A stretch of DNA of 38,829 bases from Blastococcus sp. GTDB lineage: Bacteria > Actinomycetota > Actinomycetes > Mycobacteriales > Geodermatophilaceae. The stretch's first letter is position 1. Every line of letters starts with the position of its first letter. The position numbers were made by a program, and so were the translations under genes. Shown one piece after another: positions 1-9,033 of the stretch. The notes under the pieces were generated by a model that made no database searches, was not told the DNA's origin, and was given only the letters and a program-made list of their open reading frames with translations. The stretch covers positions 1 to 38,829 of the forward strand of contig JAOPWH010000076.1 of the NCBI GenBank assembly GCA_025965795.1, read 5' to 3'.

Positions 1-18
1 CGACCGTAGCTCCGGTCG
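1..18 (-). terminator. Possible terminator stem after katA
   Basis: A perfect 6-bp inverted repeat (CGACCG at 1-6, CGGTCG at 13-18) with a 6-nt loop lies 30 nt beyond the katA stop codon. Any T-tract would lie outside the window, so its use as a terminator cannot be judged. Confidence 0.3.
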
Positions 19-47
19 CGGCCCGCCGGCCGTGCTGTCCGCGGCTG

Positions 48-1712
48 TCAGCCGACGGTGACGTGCTCGGTCGGCACGCAGTGCGTCATCGTCCGGCCGG
101 TGACGTCCCGGGGGCCGTTCTTGCCCAGGTTGGCAGCACGCTGCTGCTCCTCCTCGGACAGCGTCTGGGTCTGCAGCGGGGGCAGCCCACGGACGTCGTC
201 GGCAGTGATCCCCAGCGCCTCGCCGACCCGCTGACCCCACTCGTCCTCGCACATGAAGAAGTGCCAGACCATCCGCTCCTGGATCTCCCGGCGGCACTGC
301 TGGAGGGCACCGACCAGGTTGCCCACCAGGTCGTCCTTCTCCCACTGCTCCGACAGCAGGTACCGCTCGCCGGCCTGCTGGTAGTCGTTGGTGCGCGGGA
401 TCCGCTTGCGGGTCACCCGTCCGGTGATCACCGGGCCCTGCTCGTCGTGCGTGGGGTAGGTCGCCTCGCGGAGGCCTCCGAGGATCGACGGCTCGTAGTT
501 CACGTGCGGGTTCTGGCCGGGGGCGATGTCGACGCCGTAGGCCATCTGCCCGTCGCGCTGGTTGGTGTGCACCGTGGCGTTCTTGGCCTGGTTCACCGGC
601 AGCTGCAGGTAGTTCGGGCCCACCCGGTAACGCTGGGTGTCGGAGTAGGAGAACGTCCGGCCGACCAGCATCTTGTCGTCGGAGAAGTCGAGCCCGTCGA
701 CCAGGACGCCGGTGCCGAAGGCGATCTGCTCGTTGTCGGTGAAGAAGTTCTCCGGCATCCGGTTCAGGGTCATGGTGCCGACCTTGCGCAGCGGGAAGAT
801 CTCCTCCGGCCACACCTTGGTGTCGTCCAGCGGGTCGAAGTCGAGCTCGGGGTGCTCGTCGTCGCTCATGAGCTGGACGTGCAGGTCCCACTGGGGGTGG
901 TCGCCTCGTCCGATGGCGTCGTAGAGGTCCTTGGTGTGGAACCCGAGGGTCCCCGCCTGGATCGTGGCGGCGTCGGCTGCGGTGAAGGACTTCACGCCCT
1001 GCCGGGGCAGCCAGTGGTACTTGACCAGCTGGGTCTCACCCTGGGCGTTGACCCACTTGTAGGTGTTCACGCCGAAGCCCTGCATGTGCCGGTAGGAGGC
1101 CGGCAGGCCGCGGGGGCTGAAGACCAGCGAGACCATGTGCAGGGCCTCGGGGGTCTGGCTGAAGAAGTCGAACGCCCGCTCCGCGACGTTGGCCTCGAAG
1201 GTGACCGGATCGGGCTTCTGCGAGTGGATGAAGTCGGGGAACTTGATCGCGTCCCGGATGAAGAAGACACCCAGGTTGTTGCCGACGAGGTCCCAGTTGC
1301 CGTCCTCGGTGTAGAGCTTGACGGCGAAACCGCGCGGGTCGCGGGCCATCTCGGAGGAGTCGCGGCCACCGGCGACGGTGGAGAAACGGACGGCGAGCTC
1401 GGTCTTCTTGCCCTTCTCCGCGAAGAGCTTGGCGCGGGTGTACCTCGCGATCGGCTCGTCGCCGACGGTTCCGTCGGCCTCGAAGACGCCGAACGCCGTC
1501 ACGCCGCGGGCGTGCACCACGCGCTCAGGGATCCGCTCGCGGTCGAAGTGGCTGATCTTCTCGAGGAACTGGTAGTTCTCCAGGGTCGCCGGGCCCCTGG
1601 CGCCCACGGTCCGCTGGTTCTGGTTGTCGTAGACGGGGTGACCCTGTCGGTTGGTCAGTACGGCGCGGTCGGCCTCACTGGCGGCCGGCCCCTGCGATGC
1701 GACGTCGGTCAT
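48..1712 (-). CDS. katA: Monofunctional haem catalase
   Basis: A 554-residue cytoplasmic catalase that dismutates hydrogen peroxide to water and oxygen. The family landmarks are present: the distal haem histidine in RVVHARG near residue 63, the active-site asparagine in [11 protein letters not shown] near 145, and the proximal tyrosine in [14 protein letters not shown] near 355. Length and N-terminus fit the small-subunit monofunctional class rather than KatG catalase-peroxidase. The frame is open further upstream, but the ATG at 1712 is chosen because GAGGAG lies 8-9 nt before it and because family similarity begins at about residue 15. The ATG overlaps the furA stop by 4 nt (ATGA), so the two are probably translationally coupled. 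Expression is expected to follow furA and its operator near 2204-2216. Identification is firm; assignment to a particular catalase clade is not. Confidence 0.96.
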   Translation of the reverse strand: MTDVASQGPAASEADRAVLTNRQGHPVYDNQNQRTVGARGPATLENYQFLEKISHFDRERIPERVVHARGVTAFGVFEADGTVGDEPIARYTRAKLFAEKGKKTELAVRFSTVAGGRDSSEMARDPRGFAVKLYTEDGNWDLVGNNLGVFFIRDAIKFPDFIHSQKPDPVTFEANVAERAFDFFSQTPEALHMVSLVFSPRGLPASYRHMQGFGVNTYKWVNAQGETQLVKYHWLPRQGVKSFTAADAATIQAGTLGFHTKDLYDAIGRGDHPQWDLHVQLMSDDEHPELDFDPLDDTKVWPEEIFPLRKVGTMTLNRMPENFFTDNEQIAFGTGVLVDGLDFSDDKMLVGRTFSYSDTQRYRVGPNYLQLPVNQAKNATVHTNQRDGQMAYGVDIAPGQNPHVNYEPSILGGLREATYPTHDEQGPVITGRVTRKRIPRTNDYQQAGERYLLSEQWEKDDLVGNLVGALQQCRREIQERMVWHFFMCEDEWGQRVGEALGITADDVRGLPPLQTQTLSEEEQQRAANLGKNGPRDVTGRTMTHCVPTEHVTVG

Positions 1713-2179
1713 GCGATTGCTCCTCCTCGAAGTACGTGCTGGTCGGTCCGAACGAACTGATCCGGGGTCGCCTGGCACTGCCGGCACAGACCCCAGAAGA
1801 CGACCTCGGCCTCGTCGACGGCATAGCCGGCCGCGTCGGCGGGCGTGAGGCAGGGGGCCGCACCCACGGCGCAGTCGACGTCCGCGACCGCGCCGCACGA
1901 GCGGCAGACCAGGTGATGGTGGTTGTCGCCGACCCGCAGCTCGAACAGCGCGGGCGCGCCCGCGGGCTCGATCCGGCGGGCCAGACCGCGCGCGACGAGG
2001 GCCTTGAGGACGCCGTAGACCGCCTGCGGGGACAGCGTCGGGTGCAGCGCGCGGGCGCTCAGGACGATCGTGTCGGCGTCTGCATGGGGGTGGTCGGCCA
2101 GCACGCTCAGCACCGACAGCCGCGGTCGGGTGACCCGCAGACCGACGGCCCGCAGCAGGGGCGCCCACGTCGTCTCCAT
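1709..2179 (-). CDS. furA: Fur-family repressor (FurA/CatR type)
   Basis: A 156-residue Fur-family metalloregulator. The N-terminal winged helix occupies about residues 1-85. It is followed by the metal-sensing hinge with HHH at 87-89, a CxxC at 92-95 and a second CxxC at 132-135 that probably bind structural zinc. Fur proteins placed directly before catalase genes in actinomycetes (FurA-KatG in mycobacteria, CatR-CatA in Streptomyces) are peroxide-responsive repressors of their own operon. The 4-nt overlap with katA and the dyad 25 nt upstream support that role here (inference). The ATG at 2179 has no good Shine-Dalgarno. A GATAAC hexamer about 18 nt upstream suggests a very short leader. 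Confidence 0.9.
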   Translation of the reverse strand: METTWAPLLRAVGLRVTRPRLSVLSVLADHPHADADTIVLSARALHPTLSPQAVYGVLKALVARGLARRIEPAGAPALFELRVGDNHHHLVCRSCGAVADVDCAVGAAPCLTPADAAGYAVDEAEVVFWGLCRQCQATPDQFVRTDQHVLRGGAIA

Positions 2180-2202
2180 CGCTGCCCAGCCAACCCCGTT
2201 AT

Positions 2203-2222
2203 CTTGAACTGGTCAAATCAAG
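2203..2222 (-). promoter_or_regulatory. Putative operator of furA-katA
   Basis: TTGA-N5-TCAA at 2204-2216 is a near-perfect dyad (13 bp, one mismatched pair). It sits inside a second, wider CTTGA...TCAAG repeat (2203-2222). The dyad lies in the A/T-rich 77-bp gap before furA and next to a GATAAC element that may serve as the -10. Fur-family repressors commonly bind such A/T-rich dyads. Binding by this FurA is inferred from position. Confidence 0.5.
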
Positions 2223-2256
2223 ACCGGGACTTTCGGTACCAGACGTGTCGAGGAGC

Positions 2257-4404
2257 TCAGGAACTGGTGAGGACGACGAGTCGCTGGGTCGCCCGGGTCA
2301 TCGCCACGTAACGGTCGACGGCTCCCTCGATGCCGGTGCCGAACGACTCCGGATCGACGAGGACGACGAGGTCGAACTCGAGCCCCTTCGACAGCTCGGG
2401 GGCCAGGGAGCGGACCCGGGCTGTCGCCTGGAACGTCGGATCGCCGATGACGCAGACGGTCCCTTCGGTGTTCTCGGCGAGCCAGGTGTCCAGGATCGAG
2501 TCCAGGTCCGACACGGCCCCGTGGACGACGGGGATACCACTGCTGCGGATGGAGATCGGCACGTTGGCGTCCGGCAGTACCGCCCGGATGACGGGCTCGG
2601 CCTCGACCATGACCTCTTCCGGCGTCCGGTAGTTGATGCTCAGCGAAGCCAGGGTGATCCGGTCGAGCCCGATCCGCTCCAGCCGCTCCTGCCACGACGC
2701 GGTGAACCCGTGCCGAGCCTGGGCGCGGTCGCCGACGATGGTGAAGCTCCGCGACGGGCAGCGCAGCAGCAGCATCTGCCACTCCGCGTCGGTCAGCTCC
2801 TGGGCCTCGTCCACGTCGACGTGCGCGAACGGGCCGGCAAGCACGTCCGGGTCCGCGGTGGGCAGCGCGGCCTCGTCCACCAGTGCGTCCCGCAGATCCC
2901 CGTGCCGCAGGGTCGTCATCAGCAGCAGCTCCGAGTCGTCGGTCGCGATCAGCTCGTCGAGGACGAGGGACATGCGCTCGCGCTCGCGGGCGGCCGCGGC
3001 CTCCGCCCGGCGCCTCATCCGCGAGGTCTCGGGGTCGCCGAGCCGCTGCCTGGCCGCGTCGAGCAACGGCAGGTCGGACACGGTCCAGGCCTGGGCGGCC
3101 GGGCGCTGCAGCGCCCGGACGTCGTGGGGCCCGAGCGAGGGGGCGCACATGCGCAGGTAGGCCGGCACCGACCACAGGTCGCCGACGAGATCGGTCGCCT
3201 CGAGCAGTGGCCACGCGCGGTTGAAGACAGCGAGCAGCTCCCGGTTCTGCTGCAGCGACCTCCGGAGCAGAGCCGGGTCCTCGTCCCCGTCGTAGCCGTC
3301 CATCAGGATCGTGAGCAGCTGATCCCAGACCTGGTCGCGCGCCTCGTTGTGCGGGGTGCCGGGGTCCGGGGTCCCGAACGCCTCCACCCAGTCGGCAGGG
3401 CTCAGCCGGAGATCGCCGGCGTCGGTCTCGACGGTCATCCCCGCGGCCGGGGGCTCCTCGTAGAACCGGACCGCGGACTCGATCGCCGCTCCCACGTCCA
3501 AGGTCGCCTTCAGGCCCGCGACATGGGGATCGGTCTCGGTCGTGGCTGCGGCCCCCTGCGGGACGAGGTCCCGCAGGGTGCAGGTCTGCACGCCCTCCTC
3601 ACCGAGGCTCGGCAGGACGTCGGAGACGTAGGCCAGGTAGGGCTGGCTCGGACCGACGAACAGCACGCCGCCCCGGTGATGACCGAAGTGCGGGTCGGAG
3701 TAGAGCAGGTAGGCGGTGCGGTGCAGGGCGACCACGGTCTTCCCGGTGCCCGGACCACCGTCGACGACGAGCGGCAGGTGAGATCCGGCACGGATGATGG
3801 CGTCCTGGTCGGCCTGGATCGTGCCGAGCACGTCGCGCATGCGGGCAGACCTGTTGGTGCCCAGGCTGACGATGAACGCGGACTGGTCGTCGAGCGCGGC
3901 GTGCCCTTCCAGCCCCTCGGCGGTGAACACCTCCTCCCAGTAGTCGGTGATCCGCCCGCGGGTCCAGCGGTACCTGCGTCGGCTGGTCAGACCCATCGGG
4001 TTGGCGTGGGTCGCGCCGAAGAACGGCTCGGCGCCGGGCAGGCGCCAGTCGAGCAGCAGCTGGCGGCCCGTCCGGTCGGTGAGGCCGAGCCGTCCGATGT
4101 ACACGGGCGAGGGGTCGTTCGCGGCGACGATGCGGCCCAGGGACAGGTCCAGCCCGAAGCGGCGCAGGGTGCGCAGCCGGGCGGTGAGCCGGTGGATCTC
4201 CAGGTCGCGGTCCAGGGCCTCCTGCCCGATGCCTCCGGGCGCCCTGCGCTCGGCCTCCAGGCGGTCGGTGAGGTCGGCGATCGACTGCCGGAGGCTCTCG
4301 GCGACGGCGGCGAAGTGCTGCTCGTCGTCGGCGATCAGCGACGGGTCGGCCTTGGCGGCGAGGTGGGCGGGAAGAGCGAACACGCTGGTGGGCAGTGCGG
4401 TCAC
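2257..4404 (-). CDS. helR: RNA polymerase recycling ATPase, HelD/HelR type
   Basis: A 715-residue superfamily 1 helicase-like ATPase. An N-terminal charged helical hairpin (about residues 25-83) precedes the Walker A motif GGPGTGKT near 218. The Walker B DEAQ motif lies near 531, followed by an NYRTPEE motif and a C-terminal AMTRA motif. This layout is that of HelD-class proteins, whose N-terminal coiled coil enters the secondary channel of stalled RNA polymerase and releases it from nucleic acid. The text around Walker A resembles the actinomycete HelR branch, some members of which confer rifamycin tolerance. The GTG at 4404 is preceded by GGAG at 8 nt. I see no palindromic rifamycin-associated element in 4405-4514. 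UvrD-type repair helicase is the less likely alternative. Confidence 0.82.
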   Translation of the reverse strand: MTALPTSVFALPAHLAAKADPSLIADDEQHFAAVAESLRQSIADLTDRLEAERRAPGGIGQEALDRDLEIHRLTARLRTLRRFGLDLSLGRIVAANDPSPVYIGRLGLTDRTGRQLLLDWRLPGAEPFFGATHANPMGLTSRRRYRWTRGRITDYWEEVFTAEGLEGHAALDDQSAFIVSLGTNRSARMRDVLGTIQADQDAIIRAGSHLPLVVDGGPGTGKTVVALHRTAYLLYSDPHFGHHRGGVLFVGPSQPYLAYVSDVLPSLGEEGVQTCTLRDLVPQGAAATTETDPHVAGLKATLDVGAAIESAVRFYEEPPAAGMTVETDAGDLRLSPADWVEAFGTPDPGTPHNEARDQVWDQLLTILMDGYDGDEDPALLRRSLQQNRELLAVFNRAWPLLEATDLVGDLWSVPAYLRMCAPSLGPHDVRALQRPAAQAWTVSDLPLLDAARQRLGDPETSRMRRRAEAAAARERERMSLVLDELIATDDSELLLMTTLRHGDLRDALVDEAALPTADPDVLAGPFAHVDVDEAQELTDAEWQMLLLRCPSRSFTIVGDRAQARHGFTASWQERLERIGLDRITLASLSINYRTPEEVMVEAEPVIRAVLPDANVPISIRSSGIPVVHGAVSDLDSILDTWLAENTEGTVCVIGDPTFQATARVRSLAPELSKGLEFDLVVLVDPESFGTGIEGAVDRYVAMTRATQRLVVLTSS

Positions 4405-4514
4405 GGCATCGGCTCCGATCTGAGATCCGGAACCCTAGAGCGAAATCAGCGGGCTCATGAGCGACGCCGGAACCTGCTACGAATGAGGTGGCGAGGAGTG
4501 CGGCCGGGCCCGTG

Positions 4515-5396
4515 TCAGGCGAAGACGATCGTCTTCTCGCCGTCGACGATCACGCGGTCCTCGACGTGCCAGGTGACTGCCTGGGCGAGGACCTGCCGCT
4601 CGACGTAGCGGCCCACGCGGCGCATGTCCTCGACGGTGGCCCGGTGGTCGACGCGGGCCACCTCCTGCTCGATGATCGGCCCCGCGTCGAGCTCCGCCGT
4701 CACGTAGTGCGCCGTGGCACCGATCAGCTTCACCCCGCGGTCGTGCGCCGCCCGGTAGGGGTTCGCGCCCACGAACGCCGGCAGGAAGCTGTGGTGGATG
4801 TTGATCAGCCGCTCCGGGAAACGGGCGCAGAAGTCGGGCGAGACGATCTGCATGTAGCGGGCCAGCACCACCAGGTCGACGTCGCTGACGATCTCCAGCG
4901 CCGCCGCCTCTGCCTCGGCCTTCGTGTCCGACGTGACGGGCACGTGGTGGAACGGGATCCCGGCACCGACCGCCACCGGCTCCAGGTCACGGTGATTGGA
5001 GACGATGCACGCGATCTCGGCGCGCAGATCCCCTGCCCGGACCCGGTAGATCAGTTCCTGCAGCGCGTGGTCCGTCCGGCTGACGAACACCGCCAGCCTC
5101 GGCCGGTGGATCGCCTCGGTCAGCCGCCAGGCCATGCCCCACTCCGCCGCGAGCGCCGTCAGCCGCTGTTCGAGCCCCGGCCGCCGGCCGGCGAGATCGG
5201 CCAGGACGAACTCCAGCCGCAGGGTGAAGGTGCCGCCGCTCGGGTCAGAGGAGTGCTGCTGGGAGTCGGTGATGTTCGCGCCGACCTCGGCCATGAGTCC
5301 GCTCAGGACGGCGACGATTCCCGGCCGGTCGGGGCAGCGGACGACCAGCCGGCCCACGTCGGCGAAGCGGGCATCGGTCGGGTCGGGTGTGGACAC
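4515..5396 (-). CDS. purU: Formyltetrahydrofolate deformylase
   Basis: A 293-residue cytoplasmic enzyme that hydrolyses 10-formyl-tetrahydrofolate to formate and tetrahydrofolate, balancing one-carbon pools and feeding formate-dependent purine synthesis. An ACT domain spans about residues 15-95. The formyl-transferase fold follows, with the catalytic Asn-His-Asp set at N199, H201/H202 and D237 (INIHHSFLP and ELDAGPII). Length matches the family. GTG at 5396 is chosen because the protein then begins just before the ACT domain; the open frame upstream has no family resemblance. A strong hairpin at 5443-5473 separates it from the ligD polymerase gene, so it probably has its own promoter. Confidence 0.93.
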   Translation of the reverse strand: MSTPDPTDARFADVGRLVVRCPDRPGIVAVLSGLMAEVGANITDSQQHSSDPSGGTFTLRLEFVLADLAGRRPGLEQRLTALAAEWGMAWRLTEAIHRPRLAVFVSRTDHALQELIYRVRAGDLRAEIACIVSNHRDLEPVAVGAGIPFHHVPVTSDTKAEAEAAALEIVSDVDLVVLARYMQIVSPDFCARFPERLINIHHSFLPAFVGANPYRAAHDRGVKLIGATAHYVTAELDAGPIIEQEVARVDHRATVEDMRRVGRYVERQVLAQAVTWHVEDRVIVDGEKTIVFA

Positions 5397-5442
5397 GGTC
5401 GGGAATCGTCCCAGACCCGCGAACGACCCCCTCCCGGGCGCC

Positions 5443-5473
5443 GCCTGACCGCGGACGGAGTCCGTCCTCAGGC
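5443..5473 (-). terminator. Hairpin at the stop codon of the LigD polymerase gene (repeat copy C)
   Basis: GGACGGA (5453-5459) pairs with TCCGTCC (5461-5467). Outside it, GCCTGA (5443-5448) pairs with TCAGGC (5468-5473), giving 13 bp interrupted only by a 4-nt bulge. The TCA of the outer arm is the complement of the stop codon of the upstream gene. It resembles the elements at 9034-9094 and 33058-33118 and keeps a CCCCCTCCC tract (5427-5435). It is probably a transcription terminator for the Ku-LigD operon, without a T-tract. Confidence 0.6.
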
Positions 5474-6391
5474 CTCCGGAAGGGTGGCGCGGCGCGCGTT
5501 GGCGACGTCGAAGAGGTCGCCGAACTCCTCGACCCGGGCGAGGACGTCGTCGGTGCCGAACCGCAGCGACGAGGGGTCGGCACCCTCGCGCACCGCGTCG
5601 ACCTCGTCCCAGCCGATGGGCGTCGAGACCGTCGCGGCCACCCGGGCACGCAGGGAGTACGGCGCGACCGTGGTCTTCGCCGGGTTGTTCTGGCTCCAGT
5701 CGATGAGCACCTTGCCCGGGCGGAGCACCTTCTCCATCCGCCAGACGACGTCGTCCGGTGTCTCGGCCGACAGCTCCTGGGCCAGGGCTTTCGCGTAGCG
5801 GCTGGGGTGCTCGCGGTCGGCACACTCGATCGGCGCGTAGACCTGCATGCCCTTGGAGCCCGACGTCTTCACCACCGGGTCCAGACCGTCGGCCTCGAGC
5901 CGGACGCCGAGGCGTTCGGCGACGGCGCAGCACTCGGCGAGGCCGGTGTCCGGGCCCGGATCGAGATCGAGCACGAGCAGGTCGGGCAGCTGCGGGACGC
6001 CGTCGTCGTCGACCTGCCACTGCGGCACGTGCAGCTCCAGCGCCGCGAGGTTGGCCGCCCACGCCAGGTCGGCCACCGACTCCAGGACGACCATCTCCAG
6101 CGTCTCCCGGCCGGTGGAGCTCCCGGGGCTGGGGATGGTCACCCGGCGCACCCACTCGGGCGCGTGCCGGGCGCTGTTCTTCTCGAAGAACGTCTGCCCC
6201 TCGATCCCGTCCGGCCAGCGGGTGAAGGTGACGGGCCGGCCGGCCAGGTGCGGGAGGAGCACCGGCGCCACCCGCACGTAGTAGTCGATCACCTGGGCCT
6301 TGGTGAACGAGACCTCCGGGAAGAGCACCTTCTCCAGGTTCGAGACCCCGAGCGTCCGCCCGTCGATCTCCACCCGCTGCTTCCCGGTCAT
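5468..6391 (-). CDS. ligD: LigD-type NHEJ polymerase/primase (stand-alone POL domain)
   Basis: A 307-residue archaeo-eukaryotic-primase-type polymerase of bacterial non-homologous end joining. It adds ribo- or deoxynucleotides at broken ends before ligation. The catalytic Asp pair is in LDLDPGP (D142, D144), with TSGSKGMQVY at about 176-185 and a third acidic residue near D231. In M. tuberculosis LigD this domain is fused to phosphoesterase and ligase domains; here it is a separate protein. The ATG at 6391 overlaps the stop of the ligase gene by 4 nt (ATGA), and the order Ku, PE-ligase, polymerase supports one operon. Confidence 0.93.
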   Translation of the reverse strand: MTGKQRVEIDGRTLGVSNLEKVLFPEVSFTKAQVIDYYVRVAPVLLPHLAGRPVTFTRWPDGIEGQTFFEKNSARHAPEWVRRVTIPSPGSSTGRETLEMVVLESVADLAWAANLAALELHVPQWQVDDDGVPQLPDLLVLDLDPGPDTGLAECCAVAERLGVRLEADGLDPVVKTSGSKGMQVYAPIECADREHPSRYAKALAQELSAETPDDVVWRMEKVLRPGKVLIDWSQNNPAKTTVAPYSLRARVAATVSTPIGWDEVDAVREGADPSSLRFGTDDVLARVEEFGDLFDVANARRATLPEA

Positions 6392-7878
6392 GGCTCGACC
6401 ACCACGTCGTCGGGCTCCAGGTCGTCGCGCACACCGCGCCAGGCTGGATGGCGCAGCCGGCCGTCGGCGGTCCACACCGCATAGGCGACCTCGCCCACGA
6501 GGTCGGGCTCCACCCAGCGCGCATCCCGGGTGACGTCGCGCGGCAGTGCGCCGTCGAAGGGGGACGTCGTCCGCGCGGTCAGCATCCGCTTCAGGTCGAC
6601 GAGGTCCTGGTCGCTGAAGCCTGTCCCGACGTGGCCGGCGTAGACCAGCCGCCCCTCGCCGTCGGGGACGCCGAACAGCAGCGACCCGATACCCCCGGCG
6701 CGCCGACCCTGGCCCGGCCGATAGCCGCCCACCACGACCGACTGCGTGCGGAAGTTCTTGATCTTGCGCCAGTCGGGACTGCGCAGCCCCGGGCGGTAGA
6801 CCGAGGTCAGCCGCTTGGCGACGACGCCCTCGAGCCCGTTCTCCTCGCTCGCGGCGTGCACCATCGCCCCGCCGCCCCGGAACCACGGGGTGAGCACCCA
6901 GCGGTAGCCGGCCGGTGCGAGCGTGTCGAGCCGCTCGCGGCGCTCGGCGTAGGGCCGATCGCGCAGATCCTCACCGTCCAGGGTCAGGAGATCGAACACG
7001 AGGAAGGTCACCGGGTTCTCGGCGGCCATACGGGGCACCTCCGGCCCGGTGCGGTGCATCCGGTTCTGCAGCGCACCGAAGTCGGGTCGGCCGGCCGCGT
7101 CCATCGCCACGATCTCGCCGTCGACGATCGCGTCGTGCCCCGCCAGCGCGTCGGGCAGCCGGGCGACCTCGGGGTAGCGGACGGTGATGTCGGTGCCCTT
7201 GCGCGAGGTCAGCCCCAGCACACCGTCGTGCACCGCGGCCACCGCACGGACGCCGTCCCACTTGAACTCGTAGCCCCAGGCGGCGTCCTCCTCGGGTGGG
7301 GGCAGCACGCCGGCAGTGGCCAGCATCGGCAGCGGGGCCTCGATCGGCGTGGCCGCAGGTGCGGGGGCCGAGCTGTCCAGTTTGCGAATGTTCCAGGCGC
7401 CGTCCTCCAGCGGGAAGAACGCATAGCGGCCGACGAGACGACGGCCGTCGAAGGTGACGATGATGTGCCGCTCGTCCCACTTCTCGCACGCGTACCGGCC
7501 GGCGTCCCAGATCGTCACGTGCCCGCCGCCGTACTCACCGGCCGCGATGTCCCCCGCGAAGGTCGCGTACTCGAGCGGATGGTCCTCCGTGGGGACGGCG
7601 AGCCGGTTGGTCCCCGGGCTGGTCGGCGGCCCCTTCGGCACCGCCCAGCTCTTCAGGACGCCGTCGCGCTCGAGCCGCAAATCCCAGTGCACCCGCTCGC
7701 CCGCAGCGGCGGACCGGCCCCGTGGCGTGTGGTGCTCCTGCACGACGAACGTGTCGTCGTTCCCGACCGGGAGGGGGCTGCCCACGGCCGGTACCGGCTC
7801 GGCGGTCCGCTCCGGATCGCGCTTGGCGCGGTAGGCGGCCAGCGGGTCCTCGCGCCGGCCACCAGGGCGGGCCGGCAC
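6388..7878 (-). CDS. ligD: LigD-type ATP-dependent DNA ligase with 3'-phosphoesterase domain
   Basis: A 496-residue NHEJ ligase. The N-terminal phosphoesterase domain (about 40-165) carries its metal-site residues in QEHHTPRG (H49/H50) and RVHWDLRLE (H64, D66); it trims 3' ends. The ligase domain follows, with the nucleotidylated lysine K206 in the KWDGVR motif, then VDGEIV, VVAKR and an OB-fold. The POL domain of classical LigD is missing and is encoded by the next gene. GTG at 7878 starts 1 nt after the Ku stop, so coupling with Ku is likely. Function follows from well-studied LigD proteins; the domain split is read directly. Confidence 0.94.
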   Translation of the reverse strand: MPARPGGRREDPLAAYRAKRDPERTAEPVPAVGSPLPVGNDDTFVVQEHHTPRGRSAAAGERVHWDLRLERDGVLKSWAVPKGPPTSPGTNRLAVPTEDHPLEYATFAGDIAAGEYGGGHVTIWDAGRYACEKWDERHIIVTFDGRRLVGRYAFFPLEDGAWNIRKLDSSAPAPAATPIEAPLPMLATAGVLPPPEEDAAWGYEFKWDGVRAVAAVHDGVLGLTSRKGTDITVRYPEVARLPDALAGHDAIVDGEIVAMDAAGRPDFGALQNRMHRTGPEVPRMAAENPVTFLVFDLLTLDGEDLRDRPYAERRERLDTLAPAGYRWVLTPWFRGGGAMVHAASEENGLEGVVAKRLTSVYRPGLRSPDWRKIKNFRTQSVVVGGYRPGQGRRAGGIGSLLFGVPDGEGRLVYAGHVGTGFSDQDLVDLKRMLTARTTSPFDGALPRDVTRDARWVEPDLVGEVAYAVWTADGRLRHPAWRGVRDDLEPDDVVVEP

Positions 7879-7879
7879 G

Positions 7880-8884
7880 TCAGGCGCTGCGGCGGGCGCG
7901 CTTGGCCGGTGGCTTGTCCGCGGCGGCGGTCTTCTCCGCCACCGCCGCCTTCTTCGCCGGCGCCTTCGTGGCGGGCGCGGCCTTGGCTGCCGCCTTCTTC
8001 GCGGGGGCCTTCTTCGCGGGGGCCTTCTTCGCGGGCGCCTTCTTGGCCGGGGCCTTCGCCGCCGGCTCGTCGTCGGCAGCTTCGTCCGTGGTGTCGGACG
8101 TCTCCACGGCGCCGCCCCGGGCCCGCTCGACGCTGGCCCGCAGTGCGCTCATCAGGTCGACGACCGCGGCGCCGCTCTCGGCCACCTCGGGTACGGCCTG
8201 CACCTCGCCGCCGCTCTGCTTTGCCTCGAGGAGCGCGGTCATCGCCTCGCGGTAGTCGTCGGTGAACTCGGTGGGGTCGAACTCACCGGTCATCGAGCCG
8301 ATCAACGCCTCGGCCATCTTCAGTTCCTGCGGGCGGACGGTGATGTCCTCGTCGAGGAAGGCGAAGTCGGGACGGCGGATCTCGTCCGGCCAGCGCATCG
8401 TGTGCAGCACGAGGATGCCGTCGCGGACGCGCAGCGCCGCGAGGGACTCGCGCTGACGGATGGCGATCTTGGTGATCGCGACCTGGCCGGCGTTCTCCAG
8501 CGCGTCGCGGAGCAGCACGTACGGGCGGGCCGCAGGGCCGTCCGGCTCGAGGTAGTAGGTCTTCTCGAACTGGATGGGGTCGATCTCGTCCTGGTTGACG
8601 AACTGCAGGACCTCGATCTCGCGCCGCGTGCTCAGCGGCATCTCCTCGAAGTCCTCGTCGGTGAGGATGACGACCTGGCCGTCGGGGAGCTCGTAGCCCT
8701 TCGCGATGTCCGAGTACTCGACCTCTTCGCCGTCGATCGAGCAGACCCGCTTGTACTTCACCCGTCCGCCGTCGGTGGCGTGCACCTGGTGGAAGCGGAT
8801 GTCCTTGTCCTCGGTGGCCGAGTAGAGCTTCACGCCGATGCTGACCAGGCCGAAGGACACGGCGCCGCGCCAGATCGATCGCAT
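7880..8884 (-). CDS. ku: Non-homologous end-joining protein Ku
   Basis: A 334-residue bacterial Ku that forms a ring-shaped homodimer on double-strand break ends and recruits LigD. The N-terminal signature RSIWRGAVSFGLVSIGVKLY and the Ku beta-barrel core run to about residue 255. They are followed by an Ala/Pro/Lys tail of about 80 residues built on AKKAP repeats, the lysine-rich DNA-binding extension seen in many actinomycete Ku proteins. The ATG at 8884 is preceded by GAGAGGGAG. A TATCCT hexamer at 8961-8956 could be the -10 of the operon promoter (weak evidence). Ku is the first gene of the ku-ligD-ligD operon. Confidence 0.95.
   Translation of the reverse strand: MRSIWRGAVSFGLVSIGVKLYSATEDKDIRFHQVHATDGGRVKYKRVCSIDGEEVEYSDIAKGYELPDGQVVILTDEDFEEMPLSTRREIEVLQFVNQDEIDPIQFEKTYYLEPDGPAARPYVLLRDALENAGQVAITKIAIRQRESLAALRVRDGILVLHTMRWPDEIRRPDFAFLDEDITVRPQELKMAEALIGSMTGEFDPTEFTDDYREAMTALLEAKQSGGEVQAVPEVAESGAAVVDLMSALRASVERARGGAVETSDTTDEAADDEPAAKAPAKKAPAKKAPAKKAPAKKAAAKAAPATKAPAKKAAVAEKTAAADKPPAKRARRSA
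7992..8051 (-). repeat. 15-nt tandem repeat in the Ku tail
   Basis: Four consecutive 15-nt units (starts at 7992, 8007, 8022 and 8037) encode an AKKAP-type pentapeptide. The first two are identical and the third and fourth differ by a few bases. This near-identity means the tail length can change in whole pentapeptides by slippage or recombination without breaking the frame. Confidence 0.85.
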
Positions 8885-9033
8885 GTCGCTCCCTCTCCCG
8901 GACGGGCGCCCGAGCCGTGCCGGCCCGGGGCGGGCCCGTGGCGGGTCAAGATCACAGGATAGGGCCGGTCAGGCGCCCGCGGCAGGTCGGCGGATGCGAG
9001 GACTCCCCCGGACGAGTAAGGACCCCTCGCCCC

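Noticed and set aside
63-1760. 565-codon plus-strand frame over katA
   Set aside because: Antisense shadow of the catalase gene with no recognisable domain.
4405-4514. Rifamycin-associated element before helR
   Set aside because: I looked for the long palindrome known before some rifamycin-resistance genes and saw no matching dyad.
2245-4608. Long plus-strand open frame antisense to helR
   Set aside because: High third-position G/C creates long antisense frames; composition is Arg/Gly/Val/Leu-rich without domains and the minus frame has clear HelD motifs.
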